From: Hymenopus coronatus | Lineage: Eukaryota; Arthropoda; Insecta; Mantodea; Hymenopodidae | Length of the DNA: 64,000 nucleotides | NCBI GenBank assembly: GCA_030762935.1 | Contig: CM060896.1 | Span: 13,721,001-13,785,000 of the forward strand | Reading direction: 5' to 3' | Shown: piece after piece, positions 22,113-33,952 of the stretch | Layout of the letters: each line of letters opens with the position of its first letter | How positions within the stretch are numbered: the stretch's first letter is position 1 | Translations under genes and position numbers: made by a program | Notes under the pieces: generated by a model | The model's database searches: none | Seen by the model: the letters and a program-made list of their open reading frames with translations, nothing else | Told to the model about the DNA's origin: nothing

Positions 22113-22926
22113 TTATCGAGAAAAATTAGCAGAAATAGTCTTATTGATTGCTTCCGTGTAAATAGAAGCGAAATAATGGAGCACCATAGGTTAAAGAGAT
22201 AGTAAAAAGCTGGTTGCTATATGACTGAGGTTCCTTTGTTTGTATGAACAGGAGTGTGAGAAAAGTATAAAAGTAGGTATAAGTTTTTCAAAGCTGAAAC
22301 CAATAACAAAGAATATCTCAAAAACGATCAACTCCACGGAAAAACTGTATATAACATAAATGGTGAGTTTTAATGTGTTCTGTATTTCCTGTGTGGTAAG
22401 TTTTTGTTCATCTCTTACGGTTTAGCAGGTTATGCAAGAATGCGTTAAATTCATCCAGAATAAAGTAGTCTTCAGAGGCTATTCCCAGAAGATTCAAGAT
22501 ATACATCTTATTTGTTAAGTAAATATCTTAAATATATGAGATTTTAAACAATATCGTTACAGCCATTTTTAAGAAAATCAAAATTTTCGAAATGTTTTTA
22601 TGTAATGGGTAGTTTGGGGTGGGGGAATTTCTTGAAAATCTTAGTGTCGCATCCTTGGGAGGTACCAAACTTAAATACCAAGTTTGGTTTTTAACGGTAT
22701 TTTTATTTTTGAGCTATGCTGCCCACAGATACACAGACACACACACACACTCATACACGCACACACGCGATCAGTTTTCTAAAATTCTTTTTTTTTTTTT
22801 TTTTTTTTTTTTTGGATTCAGGGGCTGTCAAAATATACATTTCCGGTAAAATCTCGATATTTTATTTTTGGGTATAATGCAATACCTTATCCATACACTA
22901 TGTACATAGTACGTGAAAAGAAAGTA
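22113..22926 (-). mobile_element. HR element, tail-truncated copy
   Basis: Starts inside the tail at TTATCGAGAAAAATTAGC, so about 70 tail bases are missing, and ends with a good hairpin ACACTATGTACATAGTACGTG. A long T run (22790-22813) lies beside the GT tract. Confidence 0.88.
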
Positions 22927-22959
22927 AAAATGGTAACCTTTCGGTTTGCAGCATTGTAC

Positions 22960-23090
22960 AGATTCCCTGATAGATTTTTTGCCCGCTATGCAGCGCAGGT
23001 GAAGAAGTTGCAATTAGCTCACGGCGATCTCTCTATCTTGTTCCGCTCTGTTGTTGTCATTTCAGCAGCCTTGTGCTGTGGAACTATTGC
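22960..23090. repeat. Anonymous segment shared with 20780-20905
   Basis: Second copy of the CGCTATGCAGCGCAGGTGAA..GGAACTATTGCAAATGT segment. Confidence 0.75.
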
Positions 23091-23216
23091 AAATGTCAAC
23101 TCGTGTGCTGGATTTTACTTTCCATACATTCACACTTTCAGACTCTGTGCAGGATAGGGATAATCTTAGCTAGATAAAAGTTGCAATTCCCCTGCCTGGA
23201 ATCGAGCTTCACTGGG
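23091..23216 (-). repeat. SINE type E fragment
   Basis: Matches the type E SINE in order (CATTCACACTTTCAGACTC, GGATAGGGATAATCTTAGC, CTGGAATCGAG). The tRNA-like head is partly eroded. Confidence 0.6.
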
Positions 23217-23760
23217 TCCCTCCAAATACGTGGAGAGCGTCGCACTTTGTAATGACATTTTAAAACGCAGAAACGGAGAGTACCGAAATTTAATTCGACC
23301 AAAATTAGAATTTAATGCTGAATGCTGGGATCCGTATCGGGTTGAGAAAAACTGCCACTCGAGAGACTTCAAAAAAGAGCAGCTAAATTTGTAGACAGAA
23401 GAAAACGATTCTGAAATGACATTAACGCTGCTACTTACTGGGAAACACTAGACAATCGTAGCAACGCTATGTGCAATTGCTAGAGGCCTATAAGGGGGAG
23501 CCTGCATGGAAAAACATATCCAAGCCATTATTAAAGTCATTACACTGTGGGAGAAATGATCTCTCGAAAAAAAAAATACGACAGAAAACTGACAAGGTAA
23601 ATTTTCCTTCGCAAATAAAACAGTTAACGAATGGAACAACATAACTGCTGACTCACTGGAGACTTTGCTTCAAACAGTAAATAGTTTTAAAAAGAGACCA
23701 AAGAACAGTGATTTATATAGTAAATATAAATATTGCGTAATCAGTAGTTTTATAAAACTT
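23217..23760 (+). pseudogene. Non-LTR retrotransposon ORF2 C-terminal region, copy 2, broken
   Basis: Decayed 3' part of an ORF2. From 23290 the frame reads LIRPKLEFNAECWDPYRVEK, the conserved segment after the RT core of CR1/Jockey-type elements. After a frame change near the A run at 23371 it continues KRAAKFVDRRKRF, a stop, NDINAATYWETLDNR, and farther down TVNEWNNITADSLETL and VNSFKKRPK, the usual final blocks of the protein. At least one frameshift and several in-frame stops are present. The RT catalytic core is absent. Inactive relic; the exact clade is uncertain. Confidence 0.78.
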
Positions 23761-23798
<38 letters not shown>

Positions 23799-23969
23799 TG
23801 TATTAGTATTATTGTTATTTCTGTTATTATTAGTTATTATTTTCATAGAATACTACGATGTATTTTCATTATGACAGGGTATTGTATTACCCATGTTATT
23901 TATGTTTATTCTATTGACAGCGCTGCCACCGAGCCATGCCCTAAACAGTGAAATAAAGTATCTACGTAT

Positions 23970-23970
<1 letters not shown>
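23761..23970 (+). repeat. Probable retrotransposon 3' UTR with (TTA)n tract
   Basis: After the coding relic comes a TTA trinucleotide run (23762-23798), then CTGCCACCGAGCCATGCCC and a polyadenylation-like AATAAA (23952-23957). The large ATCT microsatellite begins about 14 bases later. The layout suggests the 3' end of the same element. Confidence 0.5.
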
Positions 23971-24176
<206 letters not shown>

Positions 24177-24825
24177 ACGTTCTAACTCCTATCTTATCTC
24201 ATGCGAGACAGATGCAGGTTTCATTTGAGTCTTCTTTTATCTACCTAAATGCATATTGCATGGATATTCAGCTACCTTCCATTTTCATCGCCCCTAATTC
24301 TCGCTTTCCTTGATTTATGTGCGCTTTTTCTCAAAATATGCAATTGATTTGTTTCTAATATTTACTTTTGCGCTTACTTTAGTAGCATAAGTCAATTTTG
24401 TGAGTATAACTTCTTTGAATGTTCTTTTTACTGCTTTATTTAAATCTTTATTTCACCGTATAATCTCATTCATACATCCAGCACTCTTGCTACTATATTT
24501 GCTGGCTGTTTCCACACCTAAGTGCTAAATCAGTCCGGTGTATTTATTTCTGGTATTTGGAACTTGAACAGAATATGTTTGCAGTGTGCTGCCAGTCCGG
24601 CCTTTGTGCCTTCTCTCGCTATTCTCTTAGTTTAAATTACCTGCGTTCGAACTTCAGATGAAAGCTATAAAATGCTTCTTTCAGTGAGATTATAAAGAAA
24701 TGTTATGAGTTTATTGAAAATATTTCAGCACATAAACATACTTTTTTTTTCTTCTAATATCTCTTATGCATGATTAAAACCTGGAGAATCTGCGAATGTG
24801 TAGGAGTTCTCCATTAGGACTCCTT
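24177..24825. other. Anonymous AT-rich DNA
   Basis: No ORF, SINE or HR signal recognised. Confidence 0.55.
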
Positions 24826-25158
24826 TTTTACTTCTCTACTTAGTACATAGGCAGAGAAGGCATTGCACTACAACTTCGATACCTGCAGTATCACGTCTTT
24901 GAGTGCCTGTATAAAAACACATTTTTAGAAAAAGGACCGTGTGTGTCCGTGTGCTCAAATGTATCAATATATTTAACTCTCGGGAATAGCATGTGAAGAA
25001 GATTGTATAATTTTGTATACGCCAAGCAATAGACGAAAAGGCTCTGTACAAAAATATAGATCCCTCTAAAACACATATTTTATTTTAAATACATTTTTGA
25101 GGTGTAAACCATTTCCGAGATAACCTTTTTTAATGGTTGAAATTTTTCAATACTTGGG
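24826..25158 (+). repeat. HR element, old copy with internal deletion and lost tail
   Basis: The hairpin end is degraded (CTACTTAGTACATAGGCAGAG). It jumps from the GT tract to CTCGGGAATAGC and stops at CAATACTTGGGTCA, where the next HR copy begins in the same orientation. Confidence 0.7.
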
Positions 25159-25162
25159 TCAT

Positions 25163-26044
25163 TTTTATTTTTTCTACACGTACTAAGTGCATAGACAAGG
25201 TTTAGTAATGCACCCAAAAATTCAATACCGAGATTTCACCAGAAATGAATGTTTTGAGATCCCCTGAATCCAAAGTAAATTTTTTAGAAAACTATTCGCA
25301 TGTATATATCTATGTGCGTTTGTGTGTCTTTACCTGTATCTGGGCAGAATAGCTCAAAAACGAAAGGTGCGTTAAATACCAAACTTGATACTTAAGTTCA
25401 GTATCTCCCAAGGACGCGACACAAAGATTTTCAAGAAAATCTTCCCCCCAACTACTCTTTATATAGAAACAATTTCGAAATGTTTATTTTCTCAATTTTG
25501 ATTAAAATATCATGTATTAAAGGACATGCCAAGAAAATGTATGTCTTGAATTTTTTTGGAATAGCCTCTGAAGATCTCTTTATTATGAATGATGTTTTCT
25601 GAATTTTGCATAACTGGTAAACTGTAAGAGATAGACAGAAACTTACCTCATAAAAAATTTAGATCTCGTTAAATCTCATAATATTGTATGTACATATAAA
25701 CAATATATATATATTTATATATGTATTTTATTTTTTTTTTTTTGTAGAGTTGACGGTTTCTGAGATATTGCTTCTTATATGTTTCAGTTTTAAAATATGT
25801 ATAGCTTTCTCATATGGAATTTTTCAACTCCTGTCCATACAGACAAAGGAATTTCAATCACATAGGAACCAGCTTTTAAAATATTGACTTATTTTCCTTC
25901 TACCTACAACGGAGCAAGTAATAATACCATTTTTGTTAATATCTTTCTAGATTAGCTCGAAGTAGATAGACGAATGAGCTTTTTAACAGAAATTTTTATA
26001 GACATGTAGAGAAAGTCATGTGAATGGAACATAAACTATTTTTA
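25163..26044 (+). mobile_element. HR element, complete copy
   Basis: Hairpin end TTTTCTACACGTACTAAGTGC with a mutated core, and a full tail GTAGAGAAAGTCATGTGAAT. A TA-rich run lies at about 25700-25725. Confidence 0.87.
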
Positions 26045-26138
26045 TTCAGCAGTCCTCAAAATGTGAATTTTCCGCAAAATCTTGATATCAATTTTTGGAA
26101 TTGAATGCACTGTTTTCTCTACCGGGTTGAAAAAGTAA
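26045..26138 (-). repeat. HR fragment, hairpin-side
   Basis: TTCAGCAGTCCTCAAAATG..GCAAAATCTTGATATCAA..AAAAAGTAAAAGG is the last 90 or so bases of a minus copy with the palindrome lost. Confidence 0.6.
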
Positions 26139-26350
26139 AAGGAAAACAAAGTGAATCAAGCATATATCTACAGGAATAACAAAATTTTCTGATGATGGTT
26201 ATCTATAATGCATGACTTCTCCGAATAAAAGTTATCGAATGTGCTACTGATAAAGTGCTATGCAACGATTAAATGGAACTTAGGTGAGATTTATACTTTC
26301 TGTAATTCGCAGTAACTAGAGGAAATATTCTATTCTACGTAAAAAAAATT

Positions 26351-26465
26351 ATGTTGAGATTTCACCAGAAATACATTTTTTGAGGGCTCCTGAATAAAAT
26401 ATTTTGTTAAAAAAAGAAAATGTATTTATGTGTCTATGTGAATAAATAGGATCAATACCAAACTG
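26351..26465 (+). repeat. HR fragment, hairpin-side block
   Basis: GTTGAGATTTCACCAGAAAT to TGTGTCTATGTGAAT matches the region from the conserved block to the GT tract. Confidence 0.5.
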
Positions 26466-26713
26466 AGCCATTGACACTGAATTTAAAGATCACGTTTAGT
26501 ATTCATACAATATTGCGTTTTAGTCATGGTTTCATCGGCGCGAAACCTATCAGGTGAAATATTTTTAGATTTTAGTGAAACCTTGGTAATGAAGTTTTGC
26601 GAGGAATACAATGCTTATTCAAACTACTCTATAGCTGATTTTGTGTTTTGTTAGCCCGTTACAGCAATATAGTACCTGTTTTATCAAAACTGGATTATCT
26701 ATAATCACGGCTA
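26466..26713. other. Anonymous DNA
   Basis: Faint HR hairpin-side resemblance near 26560-26625 on the minus strand; otherwise nothing. Confidence 0.4.
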
Positions 26714-26728
26714 TATAATAATAATAAC

Positions 26729-26776
<48 letters not shown>
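26714..26776. repeat. (AAT)n microsatellite
   Basis: About 60 bases of ATA/AAT trinucleotide with one AAC interruption near the start. Confidence 0.95.
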
Positions 26777-26777
<1 letters not shown>

Positions 26778-26878
26778 CAATTAATGATTTTACTGTATTA
26801 TTTATTCCCCGTTCATAGCTGCATAGTCCCATTGGCAGCATTTCCCTATAGAAACAACCTGTCTATCGCCAGTGGTTT

Positions 26879-27677
26879 TTTACTTTCTCTACACGCCACA
26901 TAGTGTACAGAGAAGGTATTGTAATCCACCCAAAAATTCGATACCGAGATTTCACCGGAAATATATGTTTTGGGACCCCCTGGATACAAAAAAACAGCAT
27001 TTTTAGAAAAAGGTCCGCGTGTCTGAGTATGTGTTTGTGTCTGTAGGTCTGTGAACAGCATAACTCAAAAATGGAAAGACCGTTACACACCAAACTGGGT
27101 ATTTTAATTTGATATCTTCCAAGGTTCAAGCTTTTCTTGGAACATTCTTCTAACAGTTTGAATTTCTCAAAAATAGTTCTAACCTTTTTGATTAAAATGC
27201 CTTACGTATAAGATATTTGTATGACACACGAAATGTGTATATTGAATTTTCTGGAAATAACCTCTGAAGACCTCTTCATTCTGGATGACTTTTATATAAC
27301 TGGCAAAGAGATGTACAAAAACTTACTACACAAAAATGTAGATACGATTAAATACTCAAGTTATATCATATGCATCTTTTTTTAGATTTAGCCGTTTTCG
27401 AGATATTCCGGATTATTGGTTTCAACCTTAAGCCACTTAAATGTTTCTCAAACGGGAAGACTCGTTTTTCGTCTGTTTGCCGAACCTCAATTTTTTCATA
27501 TAGCGAGCGGCTTTTGAATGACGAGAATATCGCTTTAGCCTGTGCATTTTTCTATTTCCCTTCTACTTAAAAGGAACCAAGTCGTTCTGCTTATCTCGGT
27601 TAGCATGACGTAGATAGAAGAATAAGATTTTTAACAGTAATTTGTTACAAAGATGTGAATGCAACATATCATATTTT
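26879..27677 (+). mobile_element. HR element, near-complete copy
   Basis: The hairpin is shortened (CTACACGCCACATAGTGTAC). The tail is near-complete but lacks the TAGAGAAAGTCA segment: AGATGTGAATGCAAC. Confidence 0.87.
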
Positions 27678-27715
27678 TTCATAGTGTTTAACGCCCGCTT
27701 TTAATACATATGACA

Positions 27716-27866
27716 CTGCAGGCAATGATTCGCGGAATAAAGAGGGAGCACCGGTGGATTGCGATGACGGGCGAACCGGGGAACCCGGTGAAAACCCGTC
27801 CCTGCCACCAGAAATCCCACATGTGTTTGCATGCGAGTGGTGTAACCACTCGGTCGCGGCGCTGTC
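27716..27866 (-). mobile_element. tRNA-derived SINE, type A
   Basis: Reverse-oriented type A copy: on the minus strand CGCGACCGAGTGGTTACACC is the A box, but the B-box region is lost. The body CGGGTTTTCACCGGGTTCC and GCAATCCACCGGTGCTCC is well conserved with 21263. Confidence 0.78.
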
Positions 27867-27894
27867 TATCTCGCCAATGGTGCTAACTCGTTGC

Positions 27895-28047
27895 GTTTTT
27901 CATATACATTTAATTTTAATCATCAGAGCACAAGTGCATTCACGTTACTATTCGTGCTTGCAGACTCTGGCGGGATGGCCGGGAATCGAATCCGAAACCC
28001 CTCGTACAGAAGCCAGAATATCTAAAAACTGAGCTACGGGATAGCCG
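27895..28047 (-). mobile_element. tRNA-derived SINE, type E
   Basis: On the minus strand the head reads CCCGTAGCTCAGTTTTTAG (A box), then GGATTCGATTCCCGGCC (B box), and CCGCCAGAGTCTGCAAG follows. The tail is cut short near 27895. Confidence 0.72.
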
Positions 28048-28132
28048 CAATCAATGTTACCAACATTACTATGTGCATAAGACAAATAAAAAGCATGCAG
28101 ATCGCAGGTGGTGGACCATATATAAAATACCC

Positions 28133-28193
<61 letters not shown>
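28133..28193. repeat. (AAT)n microsatellite
   Basis: About 60 bases of pure AAT trinucleotide. Confidence 0.95.
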
Positions 28194-28197
<4 letters not shown>

Positions 28198-29058
28198 TAA
28201 TTGAATTAATAAGAAAATAAATATCACGTTTTGAAATACTTGATATGTAAGTCAATCAATCTCAACACATATTTGGTAATGTAAGCTAAATTAACAATTT
28301 ATTTATTAATTGCCATGCCAACAATCACTGTAAGAGTTTGAGAGGTCATTAATACTTACAGTACATTTAGGAAATGACGTAACATGTGCTACTTCAAGTA
28401 AACAATCTATTGCATTAACAAAAGAGTGTATAAGAAGGCTTTGACCATATAACTGAGATGTAGCCTTTCATTGTTCACATCGGGAATTCATTTTTTTAAT
28501 GTTCAATAAAATATTGAAAAGCAATTCTGATTTTTGTTGTTGTTTTGTTTTCAAGTATTTCAAAAAGTAATTTGCTAACCAGGAACTAACTATAAGTTAC
28601 TTAGCAGGTCTCGAATGGCTTGGAAAGCACGGCCCTGCAGGCCTCGTATTCCCAATCAACATTCTCAACTTGACAAGTATAACTTACAGTTTTTACTACG
28701 CAATGCACTCTTATGCTTCTCTACCTGCGACGTTTTTATTCCAGTGATGCATTTCCTTACTCTGCCAAGTAAACATTTTCTTTCTCATTCGTAGTTTGAA
28801 GCAGTTTCGCAGGTTTTTTTTTTTTTCTTCAGATGTGCTTTGTGTCCGTCTTCTTCCAACATTTGTGCAACAACCGCACAAATCCTCGTTTGTTTGTTCA
28901 TTCTTCATATGTTTATTTCCTGTGTAACCCTCTACACAATTGACTTTCGGTTTTGTTTACGAGCCTTGCTACTCTTCTGTTTGTCAGTATTGCTATCGCC
29001 ATCCTTCTCTAAAACCTAACCATTACCTCTCTCCGCACTTCACTTTTCAGTTTTATTT
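28194..29058. other. Anonymous AT-rich DNA
   Basis: No HR, SINE or coding signal I can support. A minus-strand frame of about 65 codons at 28711-28908 is lysine/asparagine-rich with no motif. Confidence 0.55.
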
Positions 29059-29720
29059 TTTACTTTCTCTACACGCACATTTTACATAGTGTATAGAGAA
29101 GGTATTGCACTCCACCCAAAAGTTTGATACGGAGATATCACCGAAATACAAGTTTTAGGTTCCATAGAATTAAAAAAAAAAAAAAAAGCATTTTCAGACA
29201 AAGTCCATGTGTGTGTGTGTGTCTGTGGACAGCATAGCTCAAAAACGAAAGTATCGTTAAACACCAAACTTAGTATTTAGGTTTGGTATCTTCCAAAGAT
29301 GGAACACTAAGATTTTCAAGAAAATCCTTCATATGGAAAAATTTTCGAAAATTTTGATTTCCTAAAAAATAGGTCTTACGATTTTGATTAAAATCCCGTA
29401 ATTAAAGATATTTACATCCCAAATAAAATGAATTTTCTGGGAATAGCCCCTGTAGACCTCTTTATTCTGAATGAATTCTGGTGGAGTTAACCACTTTCGG
29501 GATGGTCCTTATTATTATATACTTAAGACTATTCTCAAGTGGGAAGTCGTCATTCTTTCTCTGGTCAAGAATAGAAAACGGAATTTCAATGCCATCACTA
29601 GCGAACAGGGGTTAAAGAATTTTACTATCGCTTAAGCCTTCTGTTGTATCTACAAGGATCTGTATTGTAAGAAAGGGATTTCTAAAAATGCTAAATTTAA
29701 GCAGGTAGAAGAATAACCTT
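29059..29720 (+). mobile_element. HR element with internal deletion and eroded tail
   Basis: Hairpin CTACACGCACATTTTACATAG has a disrupted core. A body segment is lost at about 29480 (AATTCTG joined to GTGGAGTTAACC). The tail ends near GGTAGAAGAATAACC. Confidence 0.82.
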
Positions 29721-29936
29721 CTGTACCATGTACAATGCATGTACAACATTCTTTCCAAAAATGATAACTACATTCCACCGGAAGTACATGTGTGGTAACG
29801 TCAGAAATGTCACGTGTTCCAAGCGCTCAGATCAAAACATCTGGAAAGGTCGAAAGCATAAGATTCGTGTTACCCTTTTGTCCCCTGCAAACAGTCCTCA
29901 TGTTCGTTGAGAAAACTAACAAATTTGAAGTCACAA

Positions 29937-30198
29937 TTTTTTTTTTTTTTTTTTTTTTTTGTAGCTTAACGTCCTTTAACCTAGTTGGTCTTATCTGACG
30001 ATGAATTAAATTGTTGAAATGATGCTCAAATGATCTCGGAGTCCATGAAGCTTAAAGTTACTCTACATTCGTCTTCTCAGGATAAGGGAAAACCCCGGAA
30101 AAAAAACCTTATCCAATAACTCGCCCTAAGCGAGATTCGAATTCATGACCTTTCGAATGTGGGGCAAACACGCTATCACCACACTACCCAGGCGGGCT
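29937..30198 (-). mobile_element. tRNA-derived SINE, type B, with 8-bp target-site duplication
   Basis: A 262-bp insertion flanked by AGTCACAA at 29929-29936 and 30199-30206. On the minus strand it starts GCCCGCCTGGGTAGTGTGG with A box, then B box GAATTCGAATCTCGCTT, and ends in a run of about 20 A. All hallmarks of a retroposed SINE are present. Its head matches the copy at 33953. Confidence 0.9.
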
Positions 30199-30291
30199 AG
30201 TCACAAGATTTATTCCATAAACATTACTCATCCAATAATATAAACATTTTAAAATGAAAATCTGTTGTTCATTGTTCTGAAAATGTTAAAC

Positions 30292-31035
30292 TTTGATGTG
30301 TTCCATTTACAAGACTTTTTCTGTATGGCTGTAATAGATTATTGTTCAAAAACTAATGCTTCTATTTCATACTATTCCACATAAGCTTTACCAGAAATGC
30401 TGCTATTATTGCAGTTATTGCCTTAAGGTAAAGGGAAATAAAGGAATACACTAACCTAAAGCGATAGTTAATTTTTAAACCTATCGCTATGGCACACAAT
30501 TAAAATTCGGTTCTTTTTTATATTACAAGAGTAAAAGAAAAGAGGTAAAACAAAAGCTGACGTCCCGCTTGAGAAAACTTTAAGAATATCTCGAAAATAA
30601 TTAACTCTGTAACAAATGTGTATGACAAATTGTGTGTTTTTACGAGATCTAGATTTTTTGTGCAGAACGTTTTTTTTTGTTTTTTTTCAATATTTTACGG
30701 TTTACCAGTTATACAAAAGTCATTCAGAAAGAAAAGGTCTTCAGAGACTATTCCCAAAATATTAATGATATGCATTTTATTTGCCATATGGCATTTTAAT
30801 CTAAGTTGTTTGTCATATTTTATGAAAAAAAAAATTCGAAAAATATTCCTTTTTCGTTTTAGAGCTATGCTGTCCTCAAACACACATACACATAGACCTT
30901 TTTTTTCTAAAAATTATTGTTTTTATTCAGGAGGACCGAAAACATGTTTTTGCTGTGAAATCTCGTTATAAAATGTTTGTGTGCATTACAATACCTTCTC
31001 TATATACTATGTACATAGTACGTGTAGAGAAAGTA
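30292..31035 (-). mobile_element. HR element, near-complete copy
   Basis: Tail TTTGATGTGTTCCATTTAC left, hairpin TACTATGTACATAGTACGTG right. A deletion removes the TACCCTTTACATGG and GCGACACGAAG blocks. Confidence 0.87.
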
Positions 31036-31037
31036 AA

Positions 31038-31402
31038 AATTCAGGATATACATTTTATTTTCCATACAAAACTTTAATCAAAATCGTGAGCCCCTTTTTA
31101 TGGATAGCAATGTTCCATGCAAAGCGTAGTTTCTGGGAGGGGCATTTGTCTGAAAATCTTCGAATCGCATCCTTGCAAGATGCTTAAGTAAAATCAAGTA
31201 TGGTATTTAACGTGCTTAAGTCTGTGAGTTATGCGGCCCACAGACACACTGACACACTCATCTATTTCTAAAAATGTGTTGTTTTTTTATTCGGAGGGCC
31301 TAAAGACATGTATTTCGGTGAAGTCCTAATAACCAATTTCTGGATGCAGTACAATAAATGTTCTACCTTTATATACATTTACATACGTGTTAGAAAAAGT
31401 AA
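31038..31402 (-). repeat. HR fragment, hairpin-side half
   Basis: Begins in the body (CAGGATATACATTTTATTTTC) directly after the hairpin end of the previous minus copy, and ends at a degenerate hairpin TACATTTACATACGTGTTAG. Confidence 0.75.
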
Positions 31403-31442
31403 ATAACGACACGTATGACTGAAAGTTTGAAATTCCAAACTT

Positions 31443-32121
31443 CTATGAGAGTAGACAGGAAATAAGGGAGTAGCATAGGCTAAAGTATTCGTCAAAAGCT
31501 GGTTGCTATGTGACTGAAATTCCCGTATGAGAAAAATAAGTTTTTTAAAGCTGAAACCAGTAACTTGCAATATCTCAAAAACGATCCAATCCACACAAAA
31601 ATTTTATAAAACATAAATTGTGTATTTTAACGAGCTCCACACTTTACGATAGGTAAATTTTTGTCTATCTCTTACGGTTTGCCAGTTATGCAGAATTCTG
31701 TAAAATTCATCCAGAATAAAGTGGACTTCAGGGGCTATTCCCTGAATTTACAAGACATACATTTTATTTTTCAGGTAAATATCTTTAATATGCGATATTT
31801 TAATCTAAATCGTTAGAGCCATTTTTGAGAAAATCAAAATTTTCGAAAATTTTTCCACGTAAAGGATAGATAGGGGTGCCGGGAATTTCTTGAAAATCTT
31901 GGTGTCGCATCCTTGGAAGACTTTTCGTTTTTGAGCTTTACTGTCCCAGACACACACACACACACATACATACACAAACGCACATACACGCGCAACTTTA
32001 TGCGAAAATGCTTTATTTGCATCCAGGGGACCCAAAACATGTATTTCTGGGTATCAAATATTTGGGTGGAATGCAATACCTTCTCTATAGACCATGTACA
32101 TAGTACGTGTAGCGAAAGTAA
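31443..32121 (-). mobile_element. HR element, tail-truncated copy
   Basis: Starts inside the tail near GACAGGAAATAAGGGAG and ends with hairpin AGACCATGTACATAGTACGTG. The ACCAAGTTTGGTATT block is deleted (GGAAGACTTTTCGTTTTTGAG). Confidence 0.86.
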
Positions 32122-32248
32122 AATGTGATTTTTCATGAAATTCAGTCTCACATACCCTTAATGCTCTTGTTACCATTTAAACCTAATGAACACTTCTCTT
32201 TCTTCCGGATCCTATAAACCTCTAGCGTTATCTTCTTGCGATCTCTTC

Positions 32249-33113
32249 TTACTTTCTCTTCACGCACTATGCACATAGTGTACAGAGAAAGTATTGCACT
32301 CTACCAAAAAATTCGATACCGAGCTTTCACCGGAAATATATGTTTTAGGGTCCTCTGTATCAAAAAAAAAAAAAAAAAAGTATTTTCAGAAAAAGGGTTG
32401 TGTGTGTCTGTGAACACAATAACTCAAAAACGAAAAGTTGGTAAAGTACCAAATTTAGTATTTAAGTTAAGTATCTTCCAGGGATGAGGTACGAAGATTT
32501 TGAGAAAAATTCCCCCACCCCAAACTACCCTTTACATGGAACTTTTTTCGAAAGTTTTTACTCTCTAAAAAATGGCTCTAACGATTTTGATTAATACATC
32601 GTATATTAAAGATATTTACCTGACAAATAAAATATATATTTTGAATTTTCCGGGTATAGTCTCTGAAGACTATTTTATTCTGCGTGAATTTTACGAAATT
32701 TTTCATAATATTTAAACCGTAAGAAATGAATAAAAACCTACCACACAAAAATTTTAGAACTCATTAAAACACACAATTTATGTTGTATACCTTTTTTCGT
32801 GGAGTTGATTGTTTTTAAATATTCCTTGTTTTTTTGTTTCCGCTTTGAAAAACATCCTTTCTCATACAGGAATGTGTCAACTCCTGTCCATACAAACAAA
32901 GGAACTTCAGTCACCTAGCAACCAGCTTTTGTCCATCACTTTAATCTATAGTACTCCCTTATTTCGCTTCTACTTACAAGGAAGCAAGTAATAAGACTAT
33001 TTCTGCTAATTTTTTATCGATTAGCATGAAATGAATATAAGCATAAACTGTTTAACAATAGTTTGTTGCAGAGATGTAGAGAAAGTCATGTGAATGGAAC
33101 ACCTCAGATTTTT
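32249..33113 (+). mobile_element. HR element, complete copy
   Basis: Hairpin CACTATGCACATAGTGTACAG and complete tail GTAGAGAAAGTCATGTGAAT..CACCTCAGATTTTT. An A run of about 17 at 32362-32378 replaces the usual A7. Confidence 0.92.
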
Positions 33114-33557
33114 ATTTTTATTTTCGCTTGGTCTAATTCTCCATCCTTCCCTAGCTTGGTCGCTTTCTTGGTTCCTATTTGATAATTTATTTTCGTTCAT
33201 TCTTTTGACGTTCTCAGAAGCGTTTAGATTCTGTGAACCGTAAAATTGAGTTTGAAAGTAATTTTACGTTATCGCTTAGTCTTTTATTCTAATGTGGAAT
33301 AAGAAGCTGATCTTGAGATATCCATTATGTGGCTATAAATTTGGTCTCTCTCTGGGACAACCGCAGAATCTAATTTAAGCGGAACACGAGAGAACCTCTA
33401 GAAGAAATGAAGTTTTCAAAGTTGCAAGTTAAATACAAACTTATTAATCTACCATCAATATTAAACCTCTCTTTGTCTCTGAGTTTATCTTCCTCCTTTA
33501 AACAAACATAACAGTGAGATGCGCTTGAATATCGACGTTAATTTTAAATAATAGAAC
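33114..33557. other. Anonymous AT-rich DNA
   Basis: No recognisable feature between the HR copy and the SINE cluster. Confidence 0.6.
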
Positions 33558-33564
33558 CACTAAT

Positions 33565-33912
33565 GTGGCCGAGTGGTTAAACCGCTCACCTCCCATCTAG
33601 GTGGCCCGGGTTATATTCAAAGTACCCGCATGTAGGGTTTGTTATGAACGAAGCGGTGCCTGGCAGGCTTTCTTTGGATCTTCCGGTTTCCCCCGCCACT
33701 CATTCCATCTTCGTGCTATTATCACTTTTCCTTTCATCAATTTCGCTTGTATTTCATATCATCATACACTCATGTCTGGCTACACCCTTCCACTCGTTCC
33801 AGGTTCTCCATTCAGTGGTTAAGTGCCATAGGCTCCCTGACAAGCTTCTGACCTCTAGACATCCACTTATAAGTCCGTGGGCCAACTACGAAAAATAAAC
33901 AAAAAACAAAAT
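33565..33912 (+). mobile_element. tRNA-derived SINE, type A-related, with probable 7-bp duplication
   Basis: About 348 bp. The head GTGGCCGAGTGGTTAAACCG is an A box; GGGTTATATTCAAAG sits at the B-box position. An A-rich tail (AAAATAAACAAAAAACAAAA) ends it. CACTAAT occurs at 33558-33564 and 33913-33919 as a probable target-site duplication. The body differs from the other type A copies, so it may be a separate family sharing the tRNA head. Confidence 0.75.
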
Positions 33913-33952
33913 CACTAATAGTTACAATACCAAGAAAATAAATGGTGTGTAG

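Noticed and set aside
23665..23874. A leucine-rich small protein
   Set aside because: The leucine run is the translated TTA microsatellite after a retrotransposon relic.
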